From Streptomyces katrae (GTDB lineage: Bacteria > Actinomycetota > Actinomycetes > Streptomycetales > Streptomycetaceae), in the NCBI RefSeq assembly GCF_000966975.1, contig NZ_JZWV01000081.1:1-6682 (forward strand): a stretch of 6,682 bases of DNA, written 5' to 3'. Positions 5,418-6,682 of this stretch are shown here, piece by piece; position 1 is the stretch's first letter; every line of letters starts with the position of its first letter. A program made the translations under genes and the position numbers. The notes below the pieces were generated by a model. That model did no database searches. It saw only the letters and a program-made list of their open reading frames with translations, and had not been told where the DNA came from.

Positions 5418-6401
5418 TCAGACCCCGTCCTCGCGTGCACCGCCCGCCGGTTCCGGGGCCGGGGCAGCGGCCTGCCGGGGCACCAGGGTCCGCCGCAGAC
5501 CCGTCTTCGGCTTCGCCGGACGGAACCTGCGGTAGAGCCTGAACCCGAAGGTGAGCAGGGCGGCGGCGAGGGCGAAGGGCAGCACCGCCGCCAGTGCGAG
5601 CCCGAGGTAGCCGACGAGGCGCGCGAACACCTTCCAGCCGCCGGCCAGGGCATCGCCCATCCCGGGCTGCGGATCCTTCTTCTCCTTCTCCACCGGACCC
5701 GGAGCCGGTTCCGAGACCGACAGCGTGATGGTGCCCATCGAGGTCTGGTCCTTCAGCGCGTTCTGCTGGGCCAGCAGGGACTCCAGGTCGGCCTGGCGCC
5801 GGCTCAGCTCGCTCTCCAGCATGACCACGTCACTGAGCGCGGAGGCCTTCTCCATCATCTCCCGCACCCGCGCCACGCTGGCCTGCTGCGACTTCACCCG
5901 GCTGTCGACGTCGGCGACCTTCTCCGTGACGTCCTGCGCCTCCACCTTCCGGTTCAGCAGCTTCCCGCCGCCCTCCAGGGAGGCGATCACCGCGTCGAAG
6001 CGGTCCCCGGGCACCCGCAGGGTCAGCGTGGACGTGATCCGCCCGTCCCCACCGCGGTCGGTGGTCTCGGCACCGACGTAGCCCCCCGCGCCCTCGGCCG
6101 CCGTCCGGGCCGCCGCGATGACCTTCTGCGGTTCGGCCGTCTCGATGCCCAGCTTCCCCGTACGGATGACGTTCGGCCGGACGGGAACCTGGGCCTGGCC
6201 CTTGGAGTCCGCCGCCGGGGGAGCGGCCGCCCCCGCCCCCGGCTTGCCCTGCGCGCCCTCCCGGGGGGCCGCCGCGGCGGCCTTGCCGTCGGAGGCGGAC
6301 GTCTGGCTTCCGGCGCTGCAGCCGGTGAGCACGAGGCCCCCGGCCAGGGACAGGCCGGCCAGGGCGGCCGCCGCGCGGTGCTGTCTGCTGAGCGTGTGCA
6401 T
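5418..6401 (-). CDS. DUF4349 lipoprotein with coiled coil and C-terminal membrane anchor
   Basis: A 327-residue predicted exported lipoprotein. The N-terminus has basic residues (RQHR), a hydrophobic Ala/Leu stretch and a clear lipobox L-T-G-C with lipidated C28. A low-complexity Ala/Gly/Pro/Lys linker (about 29-75) precedes a DUF4349-type domain ('RTGKLGIETAEPQKVIAAAR', 'GGYVGAETTDRG', 'STLTLRVPGDRFDAVIASL', about 80-150). A heptad-like, charged coiled-coil region follows (about 155-220; 'VREMMEKASALSDVVMLESE'), then 'TSMGTITLSVSEP'. A single transmembrane helix (about 262-288, 'GYLGLALAAVLPFALAAALL') is followed by a positively charged cytoplasmic tail ('RLYRRFRPAKPK'). The protein is thus probably tethered at both ends, with the coiled coil outside the membrane. 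Its molecular role is unknown. ATG 6401 is chosen because the GGGGG ribosome binding site is 9 nt away; a TTG two codons earlier would be only 3 nt from it. It is divergent from hemG and upstream of the flavoprotein gene. Confidence 0.9.
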   Translation of the reverse strand: MHTLSRQHRAAAALAGLSLAGGLVLTGCSAGSQTSASDGKAAAAAPREGAQGKPGAGAAAPPAADSKGQAQVPVRPNVIRTGKLGIETAEPQKVIAAARTAAEGAGGYVGAETTDRGGDGRITSTLTLRVPGDRFDAVIASLEGGGKLLNRKVEAQDVTEKVADVDSRVKSQQASVARVREMMEKASALSDVVMLESELSRRQADLESLLAQQNALKDQTSMGTITLSVSEPAPGPVEKEKKDPQPGMGDALAGGWKVFARLVGYLGLALAAVLPFALAAALLTFGFRLYRRFRPAKPKTGLRRTLVPRQAAAPAPEPAGGAREDGV

Positions 6402-6410
6402 CGTCAAGTA

Positions 6411-6415
6411 CCCCC
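6411..6415 (-). promoter_or_regulatory. Ribosome binding site deciding the DUF4349 start
   Basis: The minus strand reads GGGGG, nine bases, then ATG at 6401. The run is half of a 10-bp palindrome, CCCCCGGGGG (6411-6420). The spacing favours ATG 6401 over the TTG at 6407. Confidence 0.5.
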
Positions 6416-6541
6416 GGGGGTTCGGCAGATGTCACCGCTTCGACGTCCGCGCCGCCGCCCCGGGTTTCGCCTCCGGGATCCCGACCCGGTTCCGATGCGG
6501 TCACGTTCGGGCCTCGGCGGCAGGTCTGAGACCATGGGGCC
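6416..6541. promoter_or_regulatory. Divergent intergenic region between the DUF4349 gene and hemG
   Basis: These roughly 126 bp must carry the promoters of both genes, since they are transcribed apart. No confident -35/-10 pair is seen on either strand. The only structured element is GGTCT-G-AGACC (6524-6534), a 5-bp inverted repeat with a 1-nt centre, 7 nt before the hemG ATG. Confidence 0.4.
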
Positions 6542-6682
6542 ATGCACGAAGCGGACACGCGTACGAGCGGGACGGGCCGGCCGGGGCCGTCCCGTCATGT
6601 CGTCGTCATCGGCGGCGGAATCGCCGGCCTCGCCGCCGCCCACCGGCTGCTCTCCGACGGCCTCCGCGTCACCCTCCTGGAG
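6542..6682 (+). CDS. hemG: Protoporphyrinogen/coproporphyrinogen III oxidase (HemG/HemY, CgoX), N-terminus only
   Basis: The first 47 codons run off the right edge. After a non-conserved leader (1-17) comes a classic FAD-binding Rossmann start, 'RHVVVIGGGIAGLAAAHRLL' (GxGxxG at G24-G29), ending with E47, the expected ribose-binding Glu after the second strand ('VTLLE'). The motif alone fits many FAD amine-oxidase-like enzymes. The call to the heme oxidase rests on the GGGIAGLAAAHRL form plus the hemE/DUF4349 neighbourhood usual in Streptomyces. In actinobacteria this flavoenzyme oxidises coproporphyrinogen III to coproporphyrin III, the step after HemE's product. ATG 6542 is the only in-frame candidate nearby; an ATG at 6535 is out of frame. 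The ribosome binding site is weak. Confidence 0.78.
   Translation, partial: MHEADTRTSGTGRPGPSRHVVVIGGGIAGLAAAHRLLSDGLRVTLLE

Noticed and set aside
6402..6407. TTG at 6407 as start of the DUF4349 lipoprotein
   Set aside because: It is only 3 nt from the GGGGG ribosome binding site, whereas ATG 6401 is at a normal distance and gives the same signal peptide.

Overview
This looks like a chromosomal segment of a Streptomyces (or very close actinobacterium). Base composition is very GC-rich, codons end almost always in G or C, GTG starts are common, and the gene order is the actinobacterial heme-biosynthesis neighbourhood: an RNase D family nuclease, a DUF3000 protein, hemE, and the late heme oxidase hemG (hemY/cgoX). 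No tRNA, rRNA, insertion sequence, CRISPR array or phage gene is visible.

Layout, left to right. Positions 1-1042 (minus) hold the N-terminal 347 codons of an RNase D-like 3'-5' exonuclease with an HRDC domain; its 3' end lies outside the window. Positions 1167-1829 (minus) encode an orphan NarL/LuxR-type response regulator with a partly degenerate receiver domain. Its long, locally AT-rich upstream region (about 1930-2010) carries repeated short motifs. Positions 2128-2784 (minus) encode a DUF3000 protein, apparently from a leaderless transcript. Divergent from it, hemE (uroporphyrinogen III decarboxylase) runs on the plus strand from 2876 to 3894. A perfect 15-bp hairpin at 3925-3960 separates hemE from a convergent single-cysteine flavoprotein disulfide reductase (3965-5347, minus). 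Upstream of that, on the same strand, is a DUF4349 lipoprotein (5418-6401, minus). Divergent from the lipoprotein is the start of hemG (6542 to the window end, plus).

The outstanding observation is that hemE is broken. Residues 1-81 are read in one frame and the remaining 258 in another. Exactly at the junction (about 3116-3120) the segment between '...RRHGVDAA' and 'DLDIKPG...' is missing. Compared with the family pattern, about 15 residues (an IYFSDIVVPLKAIG-type stretch) are absent, so about 46 bp were deleted, probably between CGA microhomologies. The missing stretch holds the conserved active-site aspartate (Asp86 in human UROD). The gene therefore loses both its frame and its catalytic residue. 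This is either a real hemE pseudogene, which would require a second copy or a heme defect, or an assembly/library artefact in an expected-essential gene.

Functionally, hemE (uroporphyrinogen to coproporphyrinogen III) and hemG/cgoX (coproporphyrinogen III to coproporphyrin III) are consecutive steps of the actinobacterial coproporphyrin-dependent heme route. The flavoprotein reductase and the DUF4349 lipoprotein sit between them on the opposite strand and may form a two-gene unit. The DUF3000, response regulator and RNase D genes form a codirectional group with hairpins between them.
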